A DNA stretch of 64,000 nt. Origin: Carboxylicivirga sp964602515. Lineage in GTDB: Bacteria; Bacteroidota; Bacteroidia; Bacteroidales; Marinilabiliaceae. Below the pieces are notes generated by a model. That model saw nothing but the letters and a program-made list of their open reading frames with translations. It was not told where the DNA came from and searched no databases. The stretch covers positions 806,001 to 870,000 of the forward strand of contig CAZRRJ010000001.1 in the NCBI GenBank assembly GCA_964602515.1, in the 5' to 3' direction. Within the stretch, counting starts at the first letter, position 1; each line of letters begins with the position of its first letter. The position numbers and the translations under genes are program-made. Shown piece by piece: positions 52,525-61,859 of this stretch.

Positions 52525-55020
52525 TTATAAACTTAATTCAAACTTTGCTCTCACACCAAAATTTGGTGCACCTGTTATCGATTGTGGTGTTACTCTCCAT
52601 ATGGCTTCAATCCGAAACAGGCGTATAATATTTTCTAATCCAGCTCCCAACTCCACATATGGCGCTTCTAAAGCTGTTACGGTAGCAGGCATTTCTATTG
52701 TATTGTACTGCTTATTACTTAAACTACCAACCATTGCTTTAGCTGAGAATACTTCACGCAAGCCAAGGTTTTTTAATAAAGGCATACGGTTAAAAACAAA
52801 ACCATTCAAATGGTAATCGGTATACAAATGAAGATAACGATCGTGAGCAAATTCCAGGTAATTAACCATATTAAAATCGTAAAGAAAATACCCATAGGTT
52901 TCGTTTCCTCTTGGTATTTCAAGTAAGGTAAAAGGTACTTTTCCATAAATAGCTCCACCTTCAATTGCATATCGAAAATAGGTCTGCCCCAAATTTATTT
53001 TGTGCTTAATTGTGGCATGCACTTTTCCATAGTTATGGGTTTTATTAGCAAACTGTGCCTGACCAGCCGTAAACGACAAGTTAATAATCGGGTAATCTGT
53101 TGATATATATAAACGCATAAAATCATCATCTACTACCTTTTCTTTAAAAGAAAACCGAAAACCTAAAGTTGCTTCATATGCATCTATCTCTTCTACAGGC
53201 ATTTTATTGTACATAAAAGGATAATACTCTGGCGAATATTGCTTTCTGTAATCCAGGTTAAATGATGAAGACAGCCCTGTTCGCCACTCATGTTCATAAT
53301 TTACATCTATTTTTTTCTGACGATGTAATTCGTTAAACTCATCACGCACCAGAAAGGCTGAAACAAGGTTATTTTCTGATGGTGTGAGCATATTCTCATA
53401 CAAGTAAAGTATTTTCCTGTTCTCGCCCATCCGAACATAACGATCATCATAAAAAAGCTTAAGAACCTGCCTCCTGGGGGTTCTAAATTTATAGCCTGTA
53501 CCCAATGATCCGCTTACCTTCTTTGTTCGTGTTCCGTACCCTAAACCTCCCCACAACATCCAGTCTGTACTTATTTCACTACTTGTTCGTCCTCCCACAA
53601 ACATACGCCATCCTTCAATTTTATTGGATTGAAGAAAATCCATATATGGCCCTAATTCTAATTTACCTACATCATAATAGCCAGTCATCATCATACGTGC
53701 GGTGCGATCAATAACCTTTACCAGCGGAATATTATTGATTGAATCAATTACGGCATACGTTTCTTTATCTGATTTCTGAAGGGGAATGTGCCGAACACCC
53801 TGCCAATAAGCCTGGTCACGTGTTTTATAATCAGGTAGTTTAACAGATTCATACCTTAAATTTTTAGAACTTAACACAACTTCCTCTTTGGGATTAACCC
53901 TAACCTCTGTAAAAGAGGCATATTGTTTAAAATCGAGGCCCATTTCTCGTTTGCTACTTCCAATATCAAAGGGTAAATAATCAAATGCGGCATTTATTCT
54001 TTGTTCATTGTAAAAGGGGTATTTCCCATCTACAAACTGGTAACTCATATAAAGTACCATGTGCTTTAAGAAGTTTACATTGGTTTTTACAGATAATGTC
54101 GCTTCAATATTAACAATGGAAAAATTCGTATCCTCCATTACCATCCTTCCTCTAAAAACTTTATCATGCTTCCGCTTAGGTACAAAAAGTATGGTATATT
54201 GTTTTTGATTTGCGGTTGAAATGCTGTCTTCTAAATAATAGTTGTAGTAAAACCAACCATTTGTTGCCGCCGGGCTAACAAAATTTTCTTCAAAAACTTT
54301 AACATAATTTGAGTAAAAGTTATACTGAACATCTAATCCGGATGTATAACCACTTATCTCGTAATCACCAAGAATACCCAAACCAACCTGTTTATCTGCA
54401 ATAATTGTTGATTTTTGTCTGAGTGGTTTTCCCTGAACCTGGTTATGCACAACTTGCTCTGACAAGTAAACCGGCAGGTACCGACTCCCATCAGCCTTAT
54501 ATTTAAAAAAAGTCTGATGGTTTTTAAAGGCATTAGAGTTCATTAATGAGCTGTCAGGATTAGCAATATTATATTCCCATTTGATGTACTTTTCGTAAAA
54601 GCAGCGATCATGCTTATCCGGATTGTTTTGCTGTTTATTGGCAACTAATTGTTTGATAAGCCAGCGTACCCGGGTGTCGTCAGGCCGAACAGCTACCTCA
54701 TTTAAACTAACTTCATCAGGCTTTAATTTAATTTCAAGAGGATTCTTAATATTTTTAACAGGTATTTGCTGATTGACATAACCGATTGAGGAAAATACAA
54801 TGGTGTCATTCCCACTTACAGACAGAAGTGTAAACTCTCCTTTTTTGCCTGTTACCGTACCAACACTTGTTCCTTTAAAATAAACACTTACCATTGGTAT
54901 ACCCTCTTTTGTCCCTAAATCAGAAACTACGCCAGATACTTTAAGTTCTTGCGCATTAACACCACATATGGATAATGCTAAATAAAATAATAAAGAAATC
55001 CGTCGCAAGTATTTTACCAT
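52525..55020 (-). CDS. DUF5686 outer-membrane protein with carboxypeptidase-regulatory-like N-terminal domain
   Basis: 831 residues from the ATG at 55020 (MVKYLRRI), with signal peptide to ICGVNAQ. Residues about 25-105 are a CarboxypepD_reg-like beta-sandwich (VSGVVSDLGTKEGIPMVSVY, typical of SusC-like and related proteins of the phylum). The remaining region is rich in amphipathic beta strands (DUF5686/DUF2490-type barrel), ending in RAKFELSL. It resembles TonB-independent outer-membrane proteins of unknown function that are abundant in Bacteroidota. It is transcribed away from the PAP2 gene, with a good promoter at 55097-55130. Confidence 0.82.
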   Translation of the reverse strand: MVKYLRRISLLFYLALSICGVNAQELKVSGVVSDLGTKEGIPMVSVYFKGTSVGTVTGKKGEFTLLSVSGNDTIVFSSIGYVNQQIPVKNIKNPLEIKLKPDEVSLNEVAVRPDDTRVRWLIKQLVANKQQNNPDKHDRCFYEKYIKWEYNIANPDSSLMNSNAFKNHQTFFKYKADGSRYLPVYLSEQVVHNQVQGKPLRQKSTIIADKQVGLGILGDYEISGYTSGLDVQYNFYSNYVKVFEENFVSPAATNGWFYYNYYLEDSISTANQKQYTILFVPKRKHDKVFRGRMVMEDTNFSIVNIEATLSVKTNVNFLKHMVLYMSYQFVDGKYPFYNEQRINAAFDYLPFDIGSSKREMGLDFKQYASFTEVRVNPKEEVVLSSKNLRYESVKLPDYKTRDQAYWQGVRHIPLQKSDKETYAVIDSINNIPLVKVIDRTARMMMTGYYDVGKLELGPYMDFLQSNKIEGWRMFVGGRTSSEISTDWMLWGGLGYGTRTKKVSGSLGTGYKFRTPRRQVLKLFYDDRYVRMGENRKILYLYENMLTPSENNLVSAFLVRDEFNELHRQKKIDVNYEHEWRTGLSSSFNLDYRKQYSPEYYPFMYNKMPVEEIDAYEATLGFRFSFKEKVVDDDFMRLYISTDYPIINLSFTAGQAQFANKTHNYGKVHATIKHKINLGQTYFRYAIEGGAIYGKVPFTLLEIPRGNETYGYFLYDFNMVNYLEFAHDRYLHLYTDYHLNGFVFNRMPLLKNLGLREVFSAKAMVGSLSNKQYNTIEMPATVTALEAPYVELGAGLENIIRLFRIEAIWRVTPQSITGAPNFGVRAKFELSL

Positions 55021-55096
55021 AATAAATAGCAGTGTCAAGTTTATAGTCTACAGCAAATGTAATGATATCATTTATGACAGATACATAAAACTTAAC

Positions 55097-55130
55097 CAAA
55101 CATACAAAATGAAGTATGAAACACCTCAAA
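55097..55130 (-). promoter_or_regulatory. promoter of the DUF5686 gene
   Basis: On the minus strand TTTG (55130-55127), a 22-base spacer and TATGTTTG (55104-55097) match both promoter elements of Bacteroidota. The leader to the ATG at 55020 would be about 70 bases. Confidence 0.55.
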
Positions 55131-55180
55131 ACAGTGCATATTACGGAAGAATAAGTTATTTTCGGAAAAAAAATCACTAC

Positions 55181-55891
55181 ATGACAATAATTCAGTCAAT
55201 AATAGAACTCGATAAAGAACTGCTTTTATTTATAAATAGCTTCCATAATGGCTATTGGGATAATTTTTTCTGGATGTTCACCAGTAAAGAGGTTTGGATT
55301 CCTCTGTATTTAACGATTACCTATGTCATTTTTAAGAACCATGGTGTACGTGGCCTGGTAAGCATGTTAGCCATTGGTCTGCTTATCACATTATGCGACC
55401 AAATATCCACTAATGTATTTAAAGAGGGCTTTGAGCGGCTCAGGCCCTCCAGAGATCCCGACTTAAAGTATCTGGTTCATTTAATTAATGGAAAACGGGG
55501 TGGCATGTTTGGATTTGTATCATCCCATGCAACCAACTCATTCGGTCTGGCTATGTTTACCTCATTATTATTCAGAAAACGCACCTATACTTTCTTTATT
55601 TTCTTATGGGCTGCCACCAATGCTTATTCCAGAATGTATATGGGCGTTCATTACCCCGGTGATATTATTGGTGGTTTGTTTTTAGGCTTATTACTTGGCC
55701 AATTTGTTTATTGGATCTACCTTAAAATAATACCTCGCTTTATTATCATCTCTCACCATAATAAGCGCCTATTAAAATCTGGTTTAGCTGAGTCGTTTGG
55801 TACTGACTACCGAATTATCTTTTTTGCTATAATTATTATGATGGGAACACTTTTAACCGCAGCTAAAACAATGCTTAAAATAACCGGCTAA
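55181..55891 (+). CDS. PAP2-family membrane phosphatase
   Basis: 236 residues from the ATG at 55181; an in-frame ATG 24 codons upstream adds polar residues before the first helix. Phosphatase motifs: KEGFERLRPSRDP (KxxxxxxRP), FVSSHATNSFG (in place of PSGH; the catalytic His is kept), and RMYMGVHYPGDIIGG (SRxxxxxHxxxD). Five or six helices. It is a membrane phosphatase of the type that acts on undecaprenyl pyrophosphate or phosphatidate. Its stop overlaps the stop of the convergent EamA gene by 4 bases. Confidence 0.9.
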   Translation: MTIIQSIIELDKELLLFINSFHNGYWDNFFWMFTSKEVWIPLYLTITYVIFKNHGVRGLVSMLAIGLLITLCDQISTNVFKEGFERLRPSRDPDLKYLVHLINGKRGGMFGFVSSHATNSFGLAMFTSLLFRKRTYTFFIFLWAATNAYSRMYMGVHYPGDIIGGLFLGLLLGQFVYWIYLKIIPRFIIISHHNKRLLKSGLAESFGTDYRIIFFAIIIMMGTLLTAAKTMLKITG

Positions 55892-56796
55892 AACCCAAAA
55901 AGAACAATAACACCCAATACAGCCAATATAGCACCAACAACTTCTTTTAAGGTTACTCTTTCATTAAAAAGGAGAATAGCCGGTGGGATAATCAGTACCG
56001 GAACAATTGACATTATGGTAGAAGCTACACCTGTTGTTGTATGTTTTATAGCCAGTAACGAAAACGACACCCCCATAAACGGACCGAAAAAGGCTCCAAT
56101 TGATATACGTACCATAGCGGCACCATGTGTTATTGCTTTAACCACCTTAGACCAATGGCCGGTAAAAATAAACAGGACGAAAAAACCTGCTGCACCTGTC
56201 AAAACACGTATCATTGTGGCCGATACAGGATCAAAATCCCCCATGCCCAGTTTGCTTAATACCAAACCCAGTGCCTGACCTACCGCACCGCCAAATGCCA
56301 GGAGAATACCTTTTAGCGGATACCTGATTTCAATACGCTTACCTTTTGTTGGTTTTGCTAATATAACAATAGCAATACCGGTTATTGTAATGACCATACC
56401 CAAAATATGGGCTGCTGTAAGTTGCTCACCAAGTATGATCCAACCGAAAAAAGCCGCTAATGGTGGAGATAATGCCATAACCAACATGGAAATACGCGCA
56501 CCAACAACAACAAAGGCTTGAAATAAAAGCATATCTCCTATTACAAAACCAACTAGCCCACTGACACCTAACCAGAACCATTGGTATGCATCTGCACCTT
56601 CCGGGAAGAAATAACCAAAACGAAAATATTGTAATGCTCCTAACAACCCAATAGCCATTATTAAGCGTATTATATTAACAGGCATTGAGCCAACCCTTTT
56701 ACCTGCTGACTCAAAAGATAAGGACGTAAATGTCCAACAGAATGCTGTTACCAAAGCTGCCAGTTGGCCTTGATGTAATGTTATAAAATGTTCCAT
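55888..56796 (-). CDS. EamA-domain (DMT superfamily) transporter
   Basis: 302 residues from the ATG at 56796 (MEHFITLHQGQLAALV); an in-frame ATG at 56883 would prefix 29 mostly hydrophobic residues. Ten hydrophobic helices in two EamA repeats (about 10-135 and 160-300), with the second-repeat end AILLFNERVTLKEVVGAILAVLGV typical of the family. Substrate unknown; the family exports amino acids, nucleobases or other metabolites. It converges on the PAP2 gene with a 4-base overlap at the stops. Confidence 0.87.
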   Translation of the reverse strand: MEHFITLHQGQLAALVTAFCWTFTSLSFESAGKRVGSMPVNIIRLIMAIGLLGALQYFRFGYFFPEGADAYQWFWLGVSGLVGFVIGDMLLFQAFVVVGARISMLVMALSPPLAAFFGWIILGEQLTAAHILGMVITITGIAIVILAKPTKGKRIEIRYPLKGILLAFGGAVGQALGLVLSKLGMGDFDPVSATMIRVLTGAAGFFVLFIFTGHWSKVVKAITHGAAMVRISIGAFFGPFMGVSFSLLAIKHTTTGVASTIMSIVPVLIIPPAILLFNERVTLKEVVGAILAVLGVIVLFGF

Positions 56797-57138
56797 TATC
56801 CATATATTTGCAAAAGCTTTTATAAAAGAAATACAGCTAACAACCAGGCTAACTGTATTTTTTATACGAAATAAGAATACCAATAATATCTAAAGTCACA
56901 CTGTTTTACATACAGGAGAAAGTACACTCCTGCACCTGCAATTACGACAAAAACTTACCAGTACGAAATGGTTTTATTATGGCTCTGAACTTCTGATACA
57001 TGGCATTTTATCAAAACAACAGGTACATTTTACCTTTAGTTTTTATTACATCGGGTAAAAATGCTTTATTATTTTATTTGTAATTATAACAGTAAAGCAC
57101 TTCTTACTTCTGATTATACCAACATACAACATTATAAC

Positions 57139-58518
57139 TTATCTTGAAGTTACAGGCCGAGTACCTTCATCCCTTTTTAGAGAATATTTTAAAACATAGA
57201 AACCAAATAAGCCGGCTATTATTGAACCTACAAAAATACCTATTTTCGCTTGATTTAATAGCTCTGCACTTTCTTTAAATCCTAAACTGGCAATAAATAT
57301 TGACATGGTAAAACCAATACCTCCCAATAAAGCCAGTCCTAGAAATGAAAGCCATGATGACTTTTTGGGTTTAATGGCAATTCCTAATTTCACTGCAAGC
57401 CATGAGAATACAGTTATACCTAAACCTTTTCCTAATACTAAACTAAAAGCAATAGCTATTGATAAAGAAGTAAATACCTCACCGCCACCTTCTCCTTGAT
57501 TAAATAGTGTAACGCCAGCATTAGCCAGTGCAAAAACTGGTAGCACAAATAAACTAATAAAACCATGAAATTGATGTTCAATCAATTGTAAAGGACTTTG
57601 AACTTTCTTTGAACTGTATACAATATCGTTAATTGCATACAACTGATCATCGGTCAAAACGCGTTCATTATCACTTTTAGGTACCAAATCAAAACGGGTC
57701 AGACCTGACTTAATACGTGTAATATATTCATTAACATGCACCTTGGGGCGAGCCGGTATAGTAAAGGCAATCAAAACACCTGCAATTGTTGCATGTAATC
57801 CAGATCCTGGTCCTTCAACGCCGGAATTAAGAAACAAGTACCAAATAATAAAACCTAAAAAAGTATATACTTTTAGATTTTGAATATTACGCAAATTAGC
57901 AATGGTTAACACCAATAATAATGCACCGGCAATAAGTAGGTACAACCAGTTAAGCTCTCCCCCATAGAACAATGCAATTACTAATACTGCACCTAAATCA
58001 TCAACAATAGCTAAAGCTGTTAAAAACACTTTTAAGGCCAAAGGAACCCGCTTGCCTAATAATGTTAATATACCTAATGAAAACGCAATATCTGTTGCCA
58101 TTGGAATACCCCAGCCTTTTGCTGCTGTACCTTCAAAACCCAAAATTAAATATATAACAATAGGTGCAATCATACCTCCAATTGCTGCAAAAATTGGTAA
58201 TGAGGCTTGTTTAAATGAACTAAGCTCTCCCGCTAAAAACTCACGTTTAATCTCCAATCCCACCACAAAGAAAAAGACAGCCATTAATCCATCATTAACC
58301 CAGTGCATTAAGCCCATATTAATATTAAATAAGCCTGATGAAATACCAAGCGGGTTATGCCAGAAATGTTCATACGTATGGTGATCAATATTAGCCCAAA
58401 TCACAGCAATTACCGTTGCACACATTAATAGAGCACTACCACTTGAAAAGAATTTAATAAATTGCTGAAGCGGGTCGCCAAGGCGTCCTCTCCCTGTTCC
58501 ACTTTGAATTTCACCCAT
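57139..58518 (-). CDS. nhaA: Na+/H+ antiporter NhaA
   Basis: 459 residues, of which about 400 are the NhaA core with twelve helices. MATDIAFSLGIL and ALAIVDDLGAVLVIALFY hold the paired Asp residues that bind Na+, and GLMAVFFFVVGLEIKREFLAGEL is the conserved early block. A cytoplasmic insertion (about 255-315) enlarges the loop between helices 8 and 9. It exchanges Na+ for H+ at alkaline pH or high salt. It is the last gene of a five-gene operon, 7 bases after the MurU-like gene, an unusual partner for an antiporter. Confidence 0.94.
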   Translation of the reverse strand: MGEIQSGTGRGRLGDPLQQFIKFFSSGSALLMCATVIAVIWANIDHHTYEHFWHNPLGISSGLFNINMGLMHWVNDGLMAVFFFVVGLEIKREFLAGELSSFKQASLPIFAAIGGMIAPIVIYLILGFEGTAAKGWGIPMATDIAFSLGILTLLGKRVPLALKVFLTALAIVDDLGAVLVIALFYGGELNWLYLLIAGALLLVLTIANLRNIQNLKVYTFLGFIIWYLFLNSGVEGPGSGLHATIAGVLIAFTIPARPKVHVNEYITRIKSGLTRFDLVPKSDNERVLTDDQLYAINDIVYSSKKVQSPLQLIEHQFHGFISLFVLPVFALANAGVTLFNQGEGGGEVFTSLSIAIAFSLVLGKGLGITVFSWLAVKLGIAIKPKKSSWLSFLGLALLGGIGFTMSIFIASLGFKESAELLNQAKIGIFVGSIIAGLFGFYVLKYSLKRDEGTRPVTSR

Positions 58519-58525
58519 TTGTTAA

Positions 58526-59251
58526 TTATTTCCCTGATTTATAATATAATTCTGCTTTTCTCAGTTTTTCAATTGTTCCTACATCAAACCAAGCTTCATT
58601 ATCTGCGGCTCTATATCCTTTAATAACATTTGTATTAGCAAGATCCAGGTAGGCTTTTATAATTGAAAAAGGCCTTATTTCGCCCATTTTAAGCAATAGG
58701 CTTTGTTCTATTATATGCAAACCACTAAATGCTAAATCTTGTGAAACCTGTCCTGCTTTCACCACAATTTGTTCACACGTCTTTGTATTCTTCCAACCAC
58801 ACAAATTCATCATGTCATCAAAAACTAAATACCGAGATGTATTACGACTTTTTACCATTAAAGTTGCATCACATTTGTTTTTATAATGTGAACTTATGAA
58901 TTCTTTCAAGTTCGTAGATGTAACAATATCTACATTCTTTATTATAACGGGCTTGCCTGGCACAAACAAAGGTTGTGCTTTTAATAACCCTCCACCTGTA
59001 TCAAGCAGTAAATCAGATTCGTCCGAAATAAGCACCTCTGTTTCCCATGGTATTGAAGCAATGTATTGCTTTATTTTATCGGCAAAATGATGAACATTAA
59101 CAATCACCCGGCTAGCACCAATAGCTTCCATACTTTTTATGGCATGCCAAAGCAATGGCTTGCCATTAAATGGAGCCATTGCTTTAGGCAAGTTATTTGT
59201 TAATGGTTGCAAGCGGGTACCTAATCCTGCGGCAAATATCATTGCATTCAT
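58526..59251 (-). CDS. sugar-1-phosphate nucleotidyltransferase, probably MurU-like
   Basis: 241 residues. MIFAAGLGTRLQPLTNNLPKAM (residues 4-25; the GxGTRLxPLTxxxPKxM signature of NTP transferases) opens a Rossmann-like fold, with VIIKNVDIVTS for the metal-binding Asp and a final NEAWFDVGTIEKL. Among the family, a length of about 240 and its place beside an AmgK-like kinase suit MurU, the N-acetylmuramate-1-phosphate uridylyltransferase of peptidoglycan recycling; mannose-1-phosphate guanylyltransferase remains possible. It starts 6 bases after the stop of a 46-residue gene. Confidence 0.87.
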   Translation of the reverse strand: MNAMIFAAGLGTRLQPLTNNLPKAMAPFNGKPLLWHAIKSMEAIGASRVIVNVHHFADKIKQYIASIPWETEVLISDESDLLLDTGGGLLKAQPLFVPGKPVIIKNVDIVTSTNLKEFISSHYKNKCDATLMVKSRNTSRYLVFDDMMNLCGWKNTKTCEQIVVKAGQVSQDLAFSGLHIIEQSLLLKMGEIRPFSIIKAYLDLANTNVIKGYRAADNEAWFDVGTIEKLRKAELYYKSGK

Positions 59252-59257
59252 ATAAAA

Positions 59258-59398
59258 CTACTTATCAAGCTTTTTAGGCTTACACAATTTACCTTCCTTT
59301 TTAGCCCCAATCCCACATTTTTTACATTCATAAAGATGTTCATCCTTTACTGTCGGATTCTGTTTCTTTATTGGATCCTTGCATTTTTTCCTTCCCAT
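59258..59398 (-). CDS. 46-residue CxxC mini-protein in the amino-sugar salvage operon
   Basis: ATG at 59398, 46 codons, stop TAG at 59258. It is basic (many Lys) with an ECKKCG motif at about residues 24-29 plus two further Cys, at 6 and 39, which together could form a zinc ribbon of four Cys. It fits exactly between the kinase-RapZ gene (stop 8 bases upstream) and the nucleotidyltransferase (start 6 bases downstream), as expected for a real gene. No homologue is recognised; similar tiny Cys-Lys proteins in Bacteroidota are of unknown function. A role as an RNA-binding or protein-binding adaptor for the operon is only a suggestion. Confidence 0.7.
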   Translation of the reverse strand: MGRKKCKDPIKKQNPTVKDEHLYECKKCGIGAKKEGKLCKPKKLDK

Positions 59399-59406
59399 TT
59401 CTCCTG

Positions 59407-60846
59407 TTATTTCTTCTTCATATCTTGCTCTACATGTTTCAGCTCTATGTTTAATTTATACTTATGCATCAGGTGATTTGCCAATTGCTCAGCACTATAC
59501 ACTGATCGGTGTTGTCCCCCTGTACATCCGAAATTAACCATTAAATTTTTAAACCCCCTGGATATATACTTCTCCACTGATTTATCTACCAATGAAAATA
59601 CATCCTGAAGAAAATAAGCCATCTCAGGCTCTTTGTCAAAAAATGCGATAACTTCTTCATCCTTACCTGTCTTTTCCGAATATTCAGGGTATCGCCCCGG
59701 ATTATGAATCGCCCTGCAATCAAAAACAAAACCACCTCCATTACCAGAAACATCAACAGGAATACCCCTTTTAAATGAGAAGCTCGTAATCTTAACAGTT
59801 AGTAACATCCCGCCCCGGCCAATTGTTTTTAAATCATCTGATTCTGTTACATTTCTGAGCGCTGCCATTAATGTTGGTAACTCAACTTTAATATCAATAT
59901 TACTCAATAAATAACTTAGATTTTCAATAGCATAAGGAATACTCTTTAAAAAATGTTCTTTCTTTTCGTAGAAACCACGAAAACCGTATGCACCCATTGC
60001 TTGCATTATACGAATTAAAACATAACCGTAATAATGGCTTACAAATTCTGTTTTATCAACCTGCTTGTAAACTGTCAGTTTTTCAATATAATATTCTAAC
60101 AGCTCTTTTCTAATCTCATGTGGTATGTCTGCCTTAGCATCATAAAGTAAAGATGCCAAATCATATTGAAGAGCACCTTTCCTTCCTCCCTGGTAATCAA
60201 TAAACCATGGCTCATCATTAACTACCATTACATTTCGAGACTGAAAATCGCGATATAAAAAGTGTTCGTGATCTGCTTCAAGAAGAAAATCGGTTAATTT
60301 ATGATAGTCATCTTCTAATGCTTGCTCATCAAAGGGAATACGGGCAAGCTTAAGAAAATAGTATTTGAAATAATGTAAATCCCATAACATTGATTGCTTA
60401 TCAAAGGCATTACGAGGATAACATTTTTCATAATTAAGCCCTTCGCCTCCTTCAATTTGAAAACTGATTAAACTGGTAATGGTCTTTTTATAAAAACCAA
60501 TTAACTCAGTCGGAAAAACCTTACCTTTTCTCATCCCTTGTAAAAAACCATATAAGGTCACATCTCCCAAGTCCTCTTGCAAATAAACATGATTAGCATC
60601 ATCGCGCTCATATACTTCAGGAACAGGCAAACCTTTCTTTTTAAAATGAGCTGAAAGCTCCAGGAAAGCCTGATTTTCCTTAACATCTGTATTATATGCA
60701 CCCATAGCAGACTTAGTGCGGCCTGTTATCCGGTAGTATTCACGATATGATCCTGATGGTGGCAACATCACATACGAACGTGCTTCTTCACCAGCCCATT
60801 TTTCAAACATTTGTATTAATAACGCTTTTTTATTTTTTTCCAACAC
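59407..60846 (-). CDS. AmgK-like sugar kinase fused to a RapZ C-terminal domain
   Basis: 479 residues in two parts. About 1-330 is an aminoglycoside-phosphotransferase fold: YLQEDLGDVTLYGF (about 88-101), the catalytic LYRDFQSRNVMV (197-208), and IDYQGGRKG (216-224) in place of the usual DFxD, all as in AmgK, the anomeric kinase of MurNAc and GlcNAc. About 348-472 is a RapZ C-terminal domain: SFKRGIPVDV, FDCRAIHNPGRYP and GCTGGQHRSVYSAEQL. In E. coli RapZ the C-terminal domain binds GlcN6P and the sRNA GlmZ. The N-terminal P-loop of RapZ is absent. The neighbouring MurU-like gene supports cell-wall amino-sugar salvage. Confidence 0.85.
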   Translation of the reverse strand: MLEKNKKALLIQMFEKWAGEEARSYVMLPPSGSYREYYRITGRTKSAMGAYNTDVKENQAFLELSAHFKKKGLPVPEVYERDDANHVYLQEDLGDVTLYGFLQGMRKGKVFPTELIGFYKKTITSLISFQIEGGEGLNYEKCYPRNAFDKQSMLWDLHYFKYYFLKLARIPFDEQALEDDYHKLTDFLLEADHEHFLYRDFQSRNVMVVNDEPWFIDYQGGRKGALQYDLASLLYDAKADIPHEIRKELLEYYIEKLTVYKQVDKTEFVSHYYGYVLIRIMQAMGAYGFRGFYEKKEHFLKSIPYAIENLSYLLSNIDIKVELPTLMAALRNVTESDDLKTIGRGGMLLTVKITSFSFKRGIPVDVSGNGGGFVFDCRAIHNPGRYPEYSEKTGKDEEVIAFFDKEPEMAYFLQDVFSLVDKSVEKYISRGFKNLMVNFGCTGGQHRSVYSAEQLANHLMHKYKLNIELKHVEQDMKKK

Positions 60847-60855
60847 TTCTTAATT

Positions 60856-61557
60856 TTAATAATTTGACAAATATGCTTGCCACAACCATGCAAAAAGTAC
60901 TACCACAACTAACGATGGCAACATATTCATAACTTTAATTCGTTTTAACTCTAAAATATTTATTCCTAATCCAACCAGTATTATCCCACCTACAGCTGAT
61001 AATTCAGTAATAACTTCTTGTGCAATAAAATCACCCAACACATAGGCTACCAAAGTAATCCCACCCTGAAAAATCAACATCAGCACAACAGATAAGGTAA
61101 CTCCCAAACCAAAAACAGAGGCTAATGCAATTGACGAAAAACCATCCATTACTGACTTTGTCAGCAGTATTTCTATACCATTTCCCAGACCTTCATCAAT
61201 CGCCCCAACTATGGTCATTGACCCCATGCAATACAACAAGAAAGAGGTAATCATTCCTTCTGAAAACTTTGGATTGCTGAGCCTGAATAATTTCATTAAT
61301 ACATTTGATAGTTTATCAATCCGTTGTTCTAACGACAAAACTTCACCCAATATAGTTCCAATTATAAGGCTAAAAACAATAACTAATAACAGTTGGCCTT
61401 CTAAGGCCATACTAATGCCTAATATTAACGTAAATAATCCTAAAGCCTGAAATACACTCTTGTTAATTTTTTCCGGTATCCGGTTTCCTGCAAGAATACC
61501 AACTGCACTACCCAAACCAACAGCCAGCACATTAATAAGTGTTCCTCCTAAAAGCAT
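60856..61557 (-). CDS. DUF554 family membrane protein
   Basis: 233 residues, about seven hydrophobic helices. GTLINVLAVGLGSAVGILAGNRIP (residues 4-27) is the conserved start of DUF554 (a Gly-rich first helix ending in a short basic loop). GLFTLILGISMALEG continues it. Function is unknown; transport of a small ion or metabolite is likely from the architecture. It is the first gene of the operon leading into the AmgK-like gene, with 9 bases between, and no promoter box was found in the 300 bases upstream. Confidence 0.87.
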   Translation of the reverse strand: MLLGGTLINVLAVGLGSAVGILAGNRIPEKINKSVFQALGLFTLILGISMALEGQLLLVIVFSLIIGTILGEVLSLEQRIDKLSNVLMKLFRLSNPKFSEGMITSFLLYCMGSMTIVGAIDEGLGNGIEILLTKSVMDGFSSIALASVFGLGVTLSVVLMLIFQGGITLVAYVLGDFIAQEVITELSAVGGIILVGLGINILELKRIKVMNMLPSLVVVVLFAWLWQAYLSNY

Positions 61558-61859
61558 CTTATTTCTTTTTAATATTCTTGTAAAAATATACTAATATCAA
61601 GTAATAGCGAAATTAATCCTCTCAACATCGGGAAAATCACGTGAGCGTTAAGCTTTTTCACTTGCCCTCTAAGAAAAGTATTAAACACATGGTAAATAAC
61701 ACAACTATCTGACCAACTCCATATCGTTATAAAAAAACAGCTTAACTAAAAGAAAAATGTCTATTTTTTTAATTTATAGATAAAGTTACACTATTTAACA
61801 TCCAATTTAATAAGACTAACTTTAAGAATGTTATATTTGAGAAAATATTAAAGTATATA
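61558..61859 (+). promoter_or_regulatory. intergenic region between divergent operons, with a -7 box at 61832-61839
   Basis: No gene or clear repeat in these 302 bases. TATATTTG at 61832-61839 on the plus strand matches TAnnTTTG and would start transcription near 61846, just before the YbjN-like gene at 61860. Nothing comparable was found for DUF554 on the other strand. Confidence 0.4.

Noticed and set aside
56911..56932. Hairpin CAGGAG/CTCCTG as a regulatory element upstream of nhaA or the EamA gene
   Set aside because: A six-base stem is too short and common, with no T run and no link to a start or stop.
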